Assembly (NCBI GenBank): GCA_024362935.1
Contig: JANCRA010000003.1
Span: forward strand, 51,621,844 to 51,685,843
DNA: 64,000 nucleotides
Source of the DNA: Setophaga petechia
Lineage: Eukaryota; Chordata; Aves; Passeriformes; Parulidae
Reading direction: 5' to 3'
Position numbers and translations under genes: made by a program. Below, in pieces: positions 1 to 10,959 of this stretch (positions within the stretch are counted from its first letter, which is position 1; every line of letters begins with the position of its first letter). The notes beneath the pieces are model-generated. The model saw only the letters and a program-made list of their open reading frames with translations, searched no databases and was not told where the DNA came from.

Positions 1-145
1 TAGAGCCAAGGACCACATGGTTCAAGCTGCAGAAGTGGCATCCTGCCCTGGGAAAAAACTAAATTCTGTAGGTTTTTTAAGATAAATCTATTGCCAGAGT
101 CAACCACAGAACAGAACCAACTGTCAGGACAGGAATAAAGGTAAA

Positions 146-708
146 TCTCAGCATCATATTTTCTGGAAAAATCTCTTTGCCAACATTTCTTCTCCGGAGA
201 AGCTGAGAAACCTCAGAGAAAAATGAAAACAATAATTATCTGATTTGCTTCTCCTGTGTTTTGCTGCTTTGGAATGTGGTTTGGACATCGTTTACCAACT
301 GGTCATTGTTTGATTGGTTTCATGGGAATTGTTTTGACTTAATGACCAATCACAGCCAGCTGTGTTGAGGCTCTGGAAGCAGTCACAAGTTTCCCATCAT
401 TATCTTGTTAAGCCTTCTGTAAGAATCCTTTCTCTATGCTTTAGTATAGTTTTAATATAATATAATATAATATAATATAATATAATATAATATAATATAA
501 TATAATATAATATAATATAATATAATATAATATAATATAATATAATATAATATAATATAATATAATATAATATAGCATAATGTAATGTAATGTAATATTA
601 TGTAATATAATTAATATAATTAATATAATAAATATAATATACCTTCTAAGAACATGGAGTCAGATTCATCAATTCCTCCTCCCTCTGGGGAACCCTGCAA
701 ATACCACA
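146..708 (+). mobile_element. Solo LTR, family A copy 1 (ERV, 6-bp target duplication)
   Basis: A 563-bp solo long terminal repeat of an endogenous retrovirus. The two ends are flanked by the same hexamer, GGTAAA, at 140-145 and 709-714, which is a 6-bp target site duplication. The 3' end is the canonical CA; the 5' end reads TC where TG is expected, probably a point mutation. The body shares long stretches with the copies at 5561, 26128 and 54675 (for example GAGAAGCTGAGAAACCTCAG at about 198 and TTTAGTATAGTTTTAATATA near 440). A (TATAA)n expansion occupies the U3/R part, and an AATAAA poly(A)-signal hexamer survives at 627-632. No gag, pol or env sequence is attached, so it is recombined to a solo LTR. 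A 6-bp duplication is typical of ERVK-like (class II) integrases. I recognise the family as songbird-type from memory only. Confidence 0.88.
446..644 (+). repeat. (TATAA)n pentanucleotide microsatellite inside LTR copy 1
   Basis: A pure TATAA tract runs from about 452 to 574 (roughly 24 units). It then decays through TGTAA and TTAATATAA variants to about 640. It starts directly after the conserved LTR stretch TTTAGTATAGTT, so it grew from the AT-rich segment of the LTR. Confidence 0.97.
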
Positions 709-714
709 GGTAAA

Positions 715-2645
715 AACAAATGTATTTTAATTTTATGTTAGATTATATGCTTAGCTCATGCACCTCTACAAATTTTTTCCTGATTGAACTGTTAAAAGCA
801 TCTCCACAGTGACCTTCACTGCTGTATTGTCATAGAACCTAGCAATGATTAATTTTGTCACATGAATAATGTAATTTCTTATGGATAGCAAATCTTCTAC
901 CTGATAATCACTTCTAGTGATTGAGGATTTATGTTTTACAGTGCATCAATCAGAAAATGGCAGAACAAGGGGTTTAGTTCAATCCAAGAAAAAGCAGTCA
1001 AGTCTTCCTAAGTCTACTGCATTTCCCATGAATATCTCTATAAAGGAGATAGGTGTGAGGTATTTAAACAAATTTTAAAAAATCCAGGTCAGTCCTGGAT
1101 TGACTGCTAAAGTGTTGTGTCAGTTTTGGAGAAAATTCTTAGGGAAATTATTTTGGGAGATTTATTACTCAAAGAATTCAATATTTAATGTTATCAACCA
1201 TATTACTTTTATTTTGCTTGTCAAACCAATCCTGAAAAAGGAACAAATACTCTTCTAGTTACATTTAACTTCTGATTATTCTTCCTTTGATCGGGGAACA
1301 AGGAGGGACCCAAACTCCTTCAGTGGTTTTATGATTCAGGATTTAGCACAAATTGCCTGCTGGCTTAGAATTTAACTTCTCTGACTTTCCCAGTTCCTAG
1401 AAAGGGCATTTATTCAGGAGCTGATTAAGTAATTTTTCCTTAATTGTTATATCAAAACTATAAAACACAAGAGCTAAAGCAGCAGCTTATTTACATACCA
1501 AAAGCTGGAGGCTGGTCTGTTGAAAAGTGTGTTAAATCCCCCAAAGCTTTCAACAAAGACGAGGCTGCAGCCTGAGAAACGCCTGAATCTATTTAGCACT
1601 TTCAGGGGAAAGCATAAGGAGCAAAGAAAAAACCAAGGAAAATGTTTGGATTTCAACTTCCAGTATTTGGGGTTTGCAAATAACTTTTTCTAGAGACCAA
1701 GTGCAGCTCTAGAGCACAAATGCTCCTAAAGCATAAAAATGCTGGGCTTTGTTTAGATTCCCAAGATGAAAAGCCAAGCTCAGATTTAAATGTGCAAATA
1801 TTGAACACAATCAAAGCATTTCTATTTACCTGAAAATTCAATTCCCTGAAGAAATATTACAGCTTTAGGGATATATGCTAATTCTAATTGCATTTATAAG
1901 CCAATTGAACAAAACCAAACTCCCCAAAATAACTTCTAATGAAAAAACCACTCAGACCCTACCAAAGTTTCAGCAGATAGACCTCAATTAACATGCAGGT
2001 CTCAATTAACACAAGGCAGTCTTAGCTAATTCGGTGGAGTGGGATGCAGCAGGAAATCTGCATTTTTAGGTGAATGTCAGAAAAGGTATTTTAACAACAA
2101 TTACTCTTACTGCCTGAAGTTTCCAGCAGGTTTGTGAAGCACCAACAGAGCTCTGTACCCTTGTCCCACAGTGGGAAGATGATCTCCATCATTAAGGCTT
2201 TCTCAGGAATAATTAAAGATCCTCCAGGGACTACTGAAAACCCAGAAATTCTGATGCAGACATTTAGGTCAGGAATAAATTCTGTCCTAAATTCTGATGT
2301 CAGATTTCACACTTCCTTAAGAGTGACCTAGAAAAATTGTCATTGTGAATTGAGGAGCTGGGATTGAAAAATAGTTATCTAAGTATGGAGACAACAACAT
2401 TTAGGCAACACCAGCAAGTCATGCACACACACGCACACAGCCCCAACAGAATATTTACAAATTTCTATTTCAATCACAGCACAAAGATATTTAGACAGGT
2501 CACAGATAACAACCTATTACTGCTTTTTTCCTTAGCCCCATAGTCATATCTACCATTCTTTGACTTGACTGACTTTATTCAACCTGATCTTCACCTGATT
2601 TCAGACTTCAGTGTTAGTATTTTTCTTTTTTAAAATTTAGAATTA
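715..2645. other. Unique AT-rich DNA, nothing recognised
   Basis: No repeat, exon or RNA gene was recognised. Short open frames on both strands (about 60 codons) have no visible domain and are expected by chance at this base composition. A short CA-rich run lies near 2424-2440. Confidence 0.5.
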
Positions 2646-2648
2646 GCC

Positions 2649-2676
2649 AAAAAAAAAGAAAAAAAAAAAAAAAAGA
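2649..2676 (+). repeat. A-rich simple repeat
   Basis: A nearly pure adenine tract of about 28 bp interrupted by a single G. I see no LINE or processed-gene sequence directly upstream, so I call it a simple tract rather than a retroposon tail. Confidence 0.85.
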
Positions 2677-4289
2677 AGTATTACCTCTCTAGAGACTCCC
2701 CAAGTCTCTCTAATCTCTCTCTTATCACCCAGGGCCTGACAGAACATGAAAAGGATTCTCAAATTTTAAGATAACACTTATGGTGTGAGGAGGGGACACT
2801 TCTACCAGCCCCAGATCTGTTGACAGGAATGAAGCCCACCAATGCTGGAGGTGTTCAATGCTTCCAAAACAAGCCTTTATTTCTGGCTAAAGAATTCTGT
2901 GCCAGAACCTGACAGCCTCCAGAAGCTCCAGCATTCTGCTTAGCAGAGATAAATCTACTACACAAAAATGAAAGGAATCTGCTGCACTTAAAAATATTTC
3001 AGTGATGCAGCAACCAGGAATCAGTCACTTGCACTTGGAAATTTCCCCTCTTTGATGTCTTAACACTTTGTAACCGGGAAATCAGATAAATAAGCAGCTC
3101 ATTGGGAACCATTTCAACAAATCTGCCCATAAAATAGGGAAAGCTGAATTCCAGTTCAGGTGCAGAATTTGGAAATGGGATATTTGAATAAGTCTACCAC
3201 ACCAAGATTAAAATTGGAGGATATTAAAACTAGTCTTGTTTTCAAATAGCTTAATTCCTATTTTCATCCTTTGCCTCCAGTTCTGGACATGTTTTTAAAA
3301 TATCAGTTAATTCTTCTGACACATTTCTAACAATCTGGAGTAAAAAAAAAAACCACCAGAATTATATTTCATGACTAAATATAATTAATTTGTGAGATTT
3401 AGTCAAAATTTCCACATTTCCAAAAAAATTGATTATTCATGTCCATCAAACATAAATGATCTAGTCTTTTTATGATTTATATAAATTGAGCAGTTGCTTC
3501 AAGTAGAAGACAGTGTTTTGTGTCTTTTACACAGGACTAAGGTAGGATGACAGATGATAGAAGTGCAAAGTAATTCATCAGAAAGACATAAAACTATTTT
3601 TGCCAGATTTTTCTTTGCCAGATTAAAACCCCTTATGCCTGTGCACTAGAAGATATTTTTATCATTCTTACCCTGAAAATCAACCTTATGCTTATTACTG
3701 TGCTTGATCTGGAAATTTTTACCAACATTTGTGTAAAATCCCAGCTTTTCATGACAGTACTTTGTTCTCTGGAAAATATCTTGTACAAACAAGATATTTA
3801 CCAGAGAAATTTACCAGCTATAAAACTCTTCAAAGAAAAACTTCCTTAAGTTTGGTTGTTTTGTTGTGAATTTTTTTTAAACAAGATTCAATTTGTGGTT
3901 GTTCACACACAAAAGAATAAGACTTTCCAAAGCCGACCACCTATTCTCACAGATCAGACCTGTCAGTTTTATTAATCCCAAGAGGGTGGGAATGGATAGC
4001 ATTTATCCAAATCTCCTCTCCTTATTGCTGCAACTCTCCATTAAAGTCAGAGGCCAATTACCCAAAGAAATTTATTTCCAATATATTAATTAGGTGCAGG
4101 AATACCTTTGAGGATCTGGAGGGTCAGATTTCTGCCATCCTCACATATATTTATATCCAACATGACAGCATTTTCCTCTCCCTCAATCCCCAACTCCACA
4201 AAGCATCACTCAGCATCTCTGCAACGGCATCGGCAGCGAGGCCAGCTTTTCAATCTGCAGCAAACCAGGAGGAAATAAAACGGAAGCAA
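2677..4289. other. Unique AT-rich DNA, nothing recognised
   Basis: No coding, RNA or repeat feature can be supported. The sequence becomes CpG-rich abruptly after about 4360. Confidence 0.5.
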
Positions 4290-4361
4290 CATTAATTAAT
4301 ATTGGTTAATGAAGCATGTTTAGCAGGCAAAGCTGTTCTGGTTGCTGGTTTTCCCTCAGCT

Positions 4362-4552
4362 GACAAACCCGGGGCTCTCCGGGGATGGATCTGGGGATGC
4401 GCCGGGGCCGGCAGTGGCGGGGTTTGGCCGGCAGGTGGCGCTGCTCGTTCCCAGCGCTGCGAACCGCCGGGATCGGCCGGACGGACGGACAGACAGACAC
4501 TCACAAACTGCCCCTCCGCAGCTCCTACAAACCCGGTCACAAAGCCCGTTTG
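4362..4552. promoter_or_regulatory. Short CpG-rich patch (CpG-island-like)
   Basis: About 190 bp of GC-rich, CpG-rich sequence (GCGCCGGGGCCGGC, GAACCGCCGGGATCGGCCGG) lies in otherwise AT-rich DNA. Its borders are sharp: AT-rich TTAATTAATATTGG on the left and an AATAAATAAATAAA run on the right. In birds such patches often mark promoters or unmethylated regulatory elements. It is too short for a classic island and has no convincing exon or splice site. Open frames in several phases here simply reflect the lack of AT-rich stop codons. It contains the CTCF-like motif listed separately. Function is inferred. Confidence 0.5.
4428..4443 (+). promoter_or_regulatory. Candidate CTCF binding site
   Basis: CCGGCAGGTGGCGCTG matches the vertebrate CTCF core (CCASYAGRKGGCRSYR type) at all but one of the informative positions; the third base is G rather than A. 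It sits in the middle of the CpG-rich patch. CTCF acts as an insulator and loop-anchor protein. The match is seen; occupancy is not known. Confidence 0.45.
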
Positions 4553-4679
4553 ATAGGGAATTTTTAATAAATAAATAAACAAATAAAAGAGGGTGTGGGA
4601 ATCAGAAAAACTAGAAACTTCCACAGACACGGGAGGGTTTGATGTGCGGCCTTGGGAGAGGCTAGGATGCTTGGATTGC

Positions 4680-5194
4680 TGTAGAAATAAAATTATTTTT
4701 ATTTATGAATTAGGACAGAAAAATTAGGCAGAAAAATTATTAAGCAGAAAAGACATTAAGCAGAAAAATCATGAAGTTATGTTTCTATAGTTGTAAGAAA
4801 GAATATGCCTTAAGTAAGTGAGAGACTGCATCGGTAAGATGGTGAAGGGTTTATAGCGTAGGGGTGTGGTTGTCTAGAGCAGCTCAGAGTTTAGAAGTTA
4901 AAACAGAAATGCGTGTGTACATGTGAGACAGAAGCCTATTAGGCAAAAGTATCCACAGTGCAGCAAAATTAAGTAAAGGTGATGGGTTAGAAAAGCAAAA
5001 TAAACCTTGTGGCAACTCTCTGTTGGGTTAGAAAGTTCTGTATTGCCTTGTAACAAAGAACTTGGGACTACTCTGAGCTGTGGCCCAGCTCTTGCTCCTC
5101 TAAAACCTCACAGCCTCTGAGGCTGATGTTTACCTGAGCAATGAATTGTTCTTGGCCTGAAATTAGTCCCATCCCTTCATTATATGCAGCAACA
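4680..5194 (+). mobile_element. Probable LTR, second ERV type (approximate ends)
   Basis: The segment starts TGTAGAAATAAAATT and can be ended at ...GCAGCAACA, giving TG...CA termini. The interior resembles songbird class II LTRs that I recall: an AAAATAAACC-like poly(A) region near 5000, followed by a U5-like GCCTCTGAGGCTGATG...GAGCAATGAATTG. I found no clear target duplication at these ends, so the boundaries are approximate. It is not homologous to LTR family A. It could instead be another AT-rich dispersed repeat. Confidence 0.45.
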
Positions 5195-5560
5195 ATGGTA
5201 AGAGGGGAAGAAATACACTCAGATCCTGGTTTTCTGCCTTTGGGAATGTAAGATTTAAATACCTGATGATGCCGTGGTGTTTCCAAAGCTCAAGGGACTT
5301 TGCTACAGTAAAATGAATTCACTAATTGTGAAGAGAGATGAGTTGCTCCTCCATTGATGGGCAAGGTTTGTAGCCCTCAGAATTTTTGACCACCACTGCC
5401 TGAGTTTCATTCATTTATCCATCAGAGAGACACGAAGGAGAAATTCCTGAAGGAAACTGAACCAAACCAGATTGTCTCTGCAGCACCAGTGGGTAAAACC
5501 CATCCCGTGTAAAACCAGTTTTGCACAACTGGTAAAACCAGAGGCCCTGAGCTGGTGCCC

Positions 5561-6163
5561 TGTCACTGACACATTTTATGAAAAATCCCTTCACCAGGAT
5601 TTTTCTCCTGAGAAGCTGAGAAGCCTCAGAAAAGAAATGCAAACAATAATTATCTGATTGCTTGGAATGTGGTCTGGAGGTTGTTTACCAAAAGGTGCAT
5701 CTTTGATTGGTTCCATATTAACTGTTTTTAATTAATGACCAATCCCAGTCCAGCTGTGTCGGGCCTTTGGTCAGTCACAGGTTTTTATTATTCATTCTTT
5801 TCTAGCCTTCTGATGTCTCCTTTTCTCTTTCTTTAGTATAGTTCTAGAACATAATATAACATAATATAACATAATAATATTATAATATAATAATATAATA
5901 TTATAATATTATAATATGATATGACATAATAGAATACTATAATACAATATTAATATAATATAATATAATATAATATAATATAATATAATATAATATAATA
6001 TAATATAATATAATATAATATAATATAATATAATATAATATAATATAATATAATATAATATAATATAATATAATATATCAGCCTTGTGAGAACTTGGAGT
6101 CAAATTCTTATCTCTCACCTCATCCTGGGACCCACAACAACACCACAACAATTAATAACCACA
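5561..6163 (+). mobile_element. Solo LTR, family A copy 2 (6-bp target duplication)
   Basis: A 603-bp solo LTR with canonical ends, TGTCACTGACAC at the left and ...ATTAATAACCACA at the right. It is flanked by a perfect 6-bp target duplication, GTGCCC at 5555-5560 and 6164-6169. It shares the family A core (GAGAAGCTGAGAAGCCTCAG, AATTATCTGATT, TTGATTGGTTCCAT, CAGCTGTGTC, TTTAGTATAGTT). A large TATAA expansion fills the region where unexpanded copies have ATAAAATAATAAATCAA, and no AATAAA hexamer remains between the expansion and the conserved CCTTGTGAGAAC. No internal retroviral sequence is attached. Confidence 0.92.
5849..6077 (+). repeat. (TATAA)n microsatellite inside LTR copy 2
   Basis: First come irregular variants (CATAATATAA, AATATTATAATA, ATGATATGACATAATAG) from about 5849 to 5950. 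A pure TATAA tract of about 127 bp (roughly 25 units) then runs from 5951 to 6077. The frame read on the minus strand as repeated Ile-Leu-Tyr-Tyr is an artefact of this tract. Confidence 0.97.
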
Positions 6164-6169
6164 GTGCCC

Positions 6170-9100
6170 CAACCCCGTGCATGTCATCATCTTCCTGCCT
6201 GCTCCCATTCCATCCCACTTCCAAATCCAGCTTTTCCTTTTCCACCCTCAAGACTATTTCTGTTCTTCTGTGTTGCTAAGAAATTTTTGGCTTCCGCCTC
6301 AAAAAGACACTGAGATAAATTTTAGGTGGTGTGAGCAAAATTAGCAAAAAATGTTCAAGTATATGAACATGTCTAAAATGATGTACCACAATTAAATCCT
6401 TAGTGGGATGCAGTCAGTTACCTAATCCATTTATAGGATTTTGAATTCTTGCAAATCCAAGTATATTCATGTACTACCCAAGCCCATGTTACTTGCTTGG
6501 CTTGACTAATGTCAAGATTAATTGCTAGAGAGGAAATATGAATGGCCTTGAAAAATCATAGCATGCCCTAAGATCTTTTAAACCATTGCCACATTTCTGA
6601 CCTGCAGACAGAAGAGATAACAAGAATGACCTGGGATGGAAAACCCTGCATTTTACCAGTAAATGTCAGCACAGGTCTGCTGGCCTCCAGCCACACAAGG
6701 TACATGAGACAGTTTTACTTGTGATTTTTTTATTCATTGATGAATTTAGACTGGATGTTCTAGTCATGGAAACACTACACACCACTTCAGATCCTTCCAA
6801 TTTTTTGTACAAAAGGTCTTAGATTGTGACAAGAACAGGACTTAAGAGATTTCTTGGTCTTTCCAACTGAAAGAGAAGCAAAATCTTAAAGAATTTCACT
6901 TTGTTTTGATCCTGACAGATATGACTGAAACTTGAAATTAGTAGTGTGCACCAAAAAATAAAAAGTAATGAAAAAAATTCTACATTGCCTAAAAGCTCAA
7001 AAATTAGTTTATTCCCTATAGATGCCTAGCAAATGAGCTGATTTGATTCTCATTTTGTTAATATGAGTTCACTCAGATAATTTACTCTGAGCAACACATT
7101 TTCTGTGAAACAGAAGAGAGACTTTATTATTTTTTTAATCAGCTTTAAAGAAATAGAGCTTTACTCACACAGCCTTCTCACATTAACAATGATAATGAAA
7201 GCCAACCCAAATTAAAGTCACTTGGTCATTAAAAAAAATGTTGCACTTGACCAGTATAGCTTAAAATGCACTAAAATGTGATCATAGAAATGAAGGTGGA
7301 GCCCCTCCCTTGTTTATTCAGTTATTCTTTAAGAAGGAAACATCAACTCTAGACCAAAACATGAAATGAAAACATGAAAACATGAAATGAAAGTTTCCAC
7401 AGAATAGTCTGGCCTAGAAACACAAAGGGTCAGAAAGTTATGCAGCCTAGAAAGGGAAATTGCAAAAGAAAGGTCATTACAGAAGGGTATGCTAAGGACA
7501 TCCAGAACAAGTGAAAAATCACAGTTTTCCTTTCTAAAAAACCAAATATAACGATCCAAAAAATGATGACTTTAAAGCATAATTCTTCTCAAAAGTCTTC
7601 CAAGGGAAAAAATGTAATTTCCAGTATTTTCTTACATGGAAGAGGGAGAAACAAGATCTTTTAGGAAGAACAGGAAAACCTGGCACTTCTAGAAGTGCTG
7701 TGAGGCCTTCAGTTATTTTTCTATTCCAGTGGTTAAAAATTGAAAAAGTGCTTGTGAAAGGTAACTGCCCATTTTTTATTGCATTCCTATGCCCTTTCCC
7801 AAAATGTTTTTTTATCCAAGGCTGCTCCACAAATGCTCATATCCATCCTTGTTACCATTGTTGGAAGACTTTTCTTCTTTTTAGCATTGCATCTGTTAAA
7901 ATCCCTCCTAAATTTCCTAATTTTCAGGCAACCTGTCAGCTAGATAAAAGCCTCAGAAGGCTGGGAAATGGTTCAGGAGTTGAAGCAACTAATAATAGAG
8001 TTCATAACACCTGCTGGCATTTGCTTATCACTAATCACAGCCTCCACTCAGGGGATTTACCTTTTTGGAGAGGCTGATGCCAGCTGTAAATAAGATGGTG
8101 CAGAAAAAGTATTGCAGATCCAGACCAGTTCATTTTTTCTTTTCTTCCCTTCTGAATTTTTTATGTATTTTCTCAGACCACAGTTACATTTCATACTCAT
8201 TTTCTGAAGCACTTCAGCTCAAACCACCCAAGTTATGCAACTGTTCATATGGAACAGAAATTACATTAGACAAAATTATTCATTTGAAAATTAACACCCA
8301 TTTTTCCTGGTTTTGCTCTTTGTACTCACCTAAATAGAAAAGATATTTAGAACTTCATTGACAGTTGACACCCTTTTATAGCCAATACGAGAACCTTCCA
8401 TATCTGCTTCTGAATTGTTCAGAATAAAAAGGCCAATAATACCTACAGTAAAATTCATATTAAAACATATAAAACAGGCATATTTTGCTCTTGTTGCTTG
8501 CTCAAACTTTCATAACCACCATGGATACAGTGCGTCCAAATTTTTATATTTTTCTCCAATTTAGATAATCTTTGTACAAAAAGAATAACTAGCAAAGCCT
8601 AAAAAATAAGAGAGAACCATAAATTATGAAATGGTAATTAAGAAGAACTAAAACCACTTCCTTGTTTAAAAGGGATAAATATCATATATTTCCACACTTG
8701 TATTCCATGTATGTGAAACACTTAAAAACTTTTGCCTGTAAACAAAAACATAAACAAGTGCTGAAATAATTCAATACCTAAAATGAATCTTTATTGGACT
8801 TTCTGAAAATAAATTACTATCATCAAGTTATATTTAACATGAATCTAAGGCAAAATTCTGTTTACATATTCTACAGCAAACATAATTTGTATTATCATTA
8901 ATTACTCCAAATTAATTAATACAGGCTTCACTGGTTTTTTTCCCTACATCCCTAAAGATTTCACCATCAGTCTCTGACAATGGGCTGCAATTCACTTCTC
9001 ACTGAAAGATTCTTTCTAGTTTTTACTCCACAGAAACCAGTATTTTCTGTTTATGAAAACTCCAGCCTTAAAAGAGAAATAATTTGCAAAACCACAGCAA

Positions 9101-9220
9101 TACCAGTAACTCTTTCTCACCTCGCAACATGACAAGAAATATCATAACTGCAATAAGTGTGACAAGTTTGGTAAAATCTAGAAAACAAACAAAAAACAAT
9201 TGCCCCCCAAAAATTTTAAT
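6170..9220. other. Unique AT-rich DNA, nothing recognised
   Basis: No repeat family, exon or RNA gene was identified. A small direct repeat of CATGAAATGAAAACATG type lies near 7362-7393. Frames of up to 125 codons (7700-8077, plus) show no domain or codon pattern that I recognise. Confidence 0.45.
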
Positions 9221-9226
9221 TTTTAC

Positions 9227-9261
9227 ATTTGTTTATAATTTGGAGAAAATTATAAACAAAT
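9227..9261. repeat. Perfect inverted repeat (15-bp stem, 5-nt loop)
   Basis: The left arm 9227-9241 (ATTTGTTTATAATTT) is the exact reverse complement of 9247-9261, around a GGAGA loop. A separate 18-nt palindrome follows at 9263-9280. Confidence 0.95.
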
Positions 9262-9262
9262 A

Positions 9263-9280
9263 TTATATAAGCTTATATAA
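9263..9280. repeat. 18-nt perfect palindrome
   Basis: TTATATAAGCTTATATAA reads identically on both strands. Part of it is repeated again directly downstream (TTATATAAGC, 9281-9290). Confidence 0.95.
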
Positions 9281-9290
9281 TTATATAAGC

Positions 9291-10004
9291 TATAATTTGC
9301 TAGAAATCCCATAATATAACATTACACAAGAGTCCCCAAAAAGATTAAAGAAAATTTGGAAATTTAAGCTTAGAAATCTTCAAGACTTAAATTTCCTAAG
9401 AAACTAGAGGAGTCTTAGAAACCTTGGGAACTGTAGAAATATTTCTGCTCAGCTCTCCCAGCTGTAAAAAAAGTTTCATTCAACATTTGGACCCTCGTAA
9501 AATATTTTGTGTTTGGGTAAATTCATAACACAAGACCTGATGCTGCACTTCTGCATATTGATCTTGAATTAGAAGAAATTTCATAGTCACTATTATTTTC
9601 TACATTAAAAAACCAAATAACTCTAGTTGTTCATCACAGTGGAAAAGTTCTGCTAAGCTTCAAATCCTTAATAGATTTTTTTTTCCCTTACAAACTTTGA
9701 TGTAATTAGTTTTCCAAATCACATGGGGGCCATTCACATTCAGAATAATTGAGCATTTGCTTTTGAAGCTTTTCCAACTGATGCCAGTCTACTGATGCCA
9801 ATCTACCTCTGCTTCTGAAGCAGGAGAGCTCAGCTAAATCTACTGCAAATTGCCAAGAGTAAAATAATAAGAAAGGCATAAAATCAGAGGGGAAAATGAG
9901 ATATTAAGTGATTTTTTTGCAAGAAATATTTGCATTGGGAACAGTCATTTACTACAGCATATATGCAACCACGTTTGCTACCAATAAGAAATGTTTGCCC
10001 TTTT
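9291..10004. other. Unique AT-rich DNA, nothing recognised
   Basis: No repeat, exon or RNA feature was seen. Confidence 0.45.
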
Positions 10005-10084
10005 TTTTAACCTGCAGAACTGCTCATTTGTTGAAATTTGTTTCTTTTAACCTGCAGAATGGCTCATTTGTTGAAATTTGTGTT
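10005..10084 (+). repeat. 40-bp tandem duplication
   Basis: Two adjacent units, 10005-10044 and 10045-10084, both begin TTTTAACCTGCAGAA and include GCTCATTTGTTGAAATTTGT. They differ at only a few positions, so the duplication is fairly young. Confidence 0.93.
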
Positions 10085-10955
10085 TATTTCAAGCTTTTGT
10101 TAAGGCGGGGATTTTGATCTTCACCTGTGTAGGCCATAAAGAATTTTTATGGGACCTTTTCCTCACCTTTCCAGGTGAGCCTGCATTTCAGCTCTGTGAA
10201 GTCATCCCCACCTTGCCTGCAGGAGAAGAGGGGTAACTCTGTTTTCTGCCTTAAATACAACATCACTGATCTGTTTAAAAGCCTTTGAAGGACTGAAGGA
10301 TTGGGGGTGATTTTTTTTTGGGGGAGTGGGGATGGTGTTTTGTTTGGTGTTGGGTTATTATTTTATAGCTTTGGGGTTTGTTTGATATTTTGTTAATTCT
10401 GAAAATACTTCTGCTGTTGTTCTGTAGTTGAACAGTTACCAAATTTCACAATTTGGAATGAACCAAGCCCCATGCAAGTGGTTCTAACAGGATGAGGATT
10501 TGGTGCTGGAAAACAACTGGCTGCTCTCCTCCTAGACTCTGTGAGACCCATAATGTCATTTTTTATGTGGCATTAAAATCATGGGTGGTGTAATGTGCAT
10601 CATTTTCCTGTGTTCCAACTGTAGTTTAACATCCTATATAGCACCACTCACTGCAGTAAAGTTTCCTGGGAAGGAGCTGCAATATGAAGTAATTAAAATT
10701 ACAGCAGGATTTGCCTTCTTAACCTTCATAAGCAGTTAAGTTTACAAAAAGCAGCATTGAGCACATTGGCTTGAAAAAAGAGAAAAATGTTGGCTATCTG
10801 CTTAAAGCTGGTTTCATTTTAAGAAGGAGAGAAAAAAGTTTGCTTCCATTTGCCTGATTTCTGAGGAACTTTCCCATTGAAGTGTAACAGCAACATTTAC
10901 CTAAAAATATTCCTGCAGGAAAATCAGATAATTCCTCACAAGAGACATACAGTTT
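10085..10955. other. Unique DNA, nothing recognised
   Basis: There is a G/T-rich stretch near 10300-10385 (TTTTTTTTTGGGGGAGTGGGG and following). No gene or mobile element was recognised. Confidence 0.45.
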
Positions 10956-10959
10956 AATC

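Noticed and set aside
4292..4630. Several overlapping frames on both strands over the CpG-rich patch
   Set aside because: Stop codons are AT-rich, so a GC-rich patch stays open in most frames; no frame shows a recognisable protein.
5909..6151. 80-codon minus-strand frame of repeated Ile-Leu-Tyr-Tyr
   Set aside because: It is the translation of the (TATAA)n tract in LTR copy 2; no real protein is indicated.
146..6163. LTR copies 1 and 2 as the two ends of one provirus
   Set aside because: Each copy has its own perfect 6-bp target duplication (GGTAAA and GTGCCC), and there is no gag, pol or env sequence between them.
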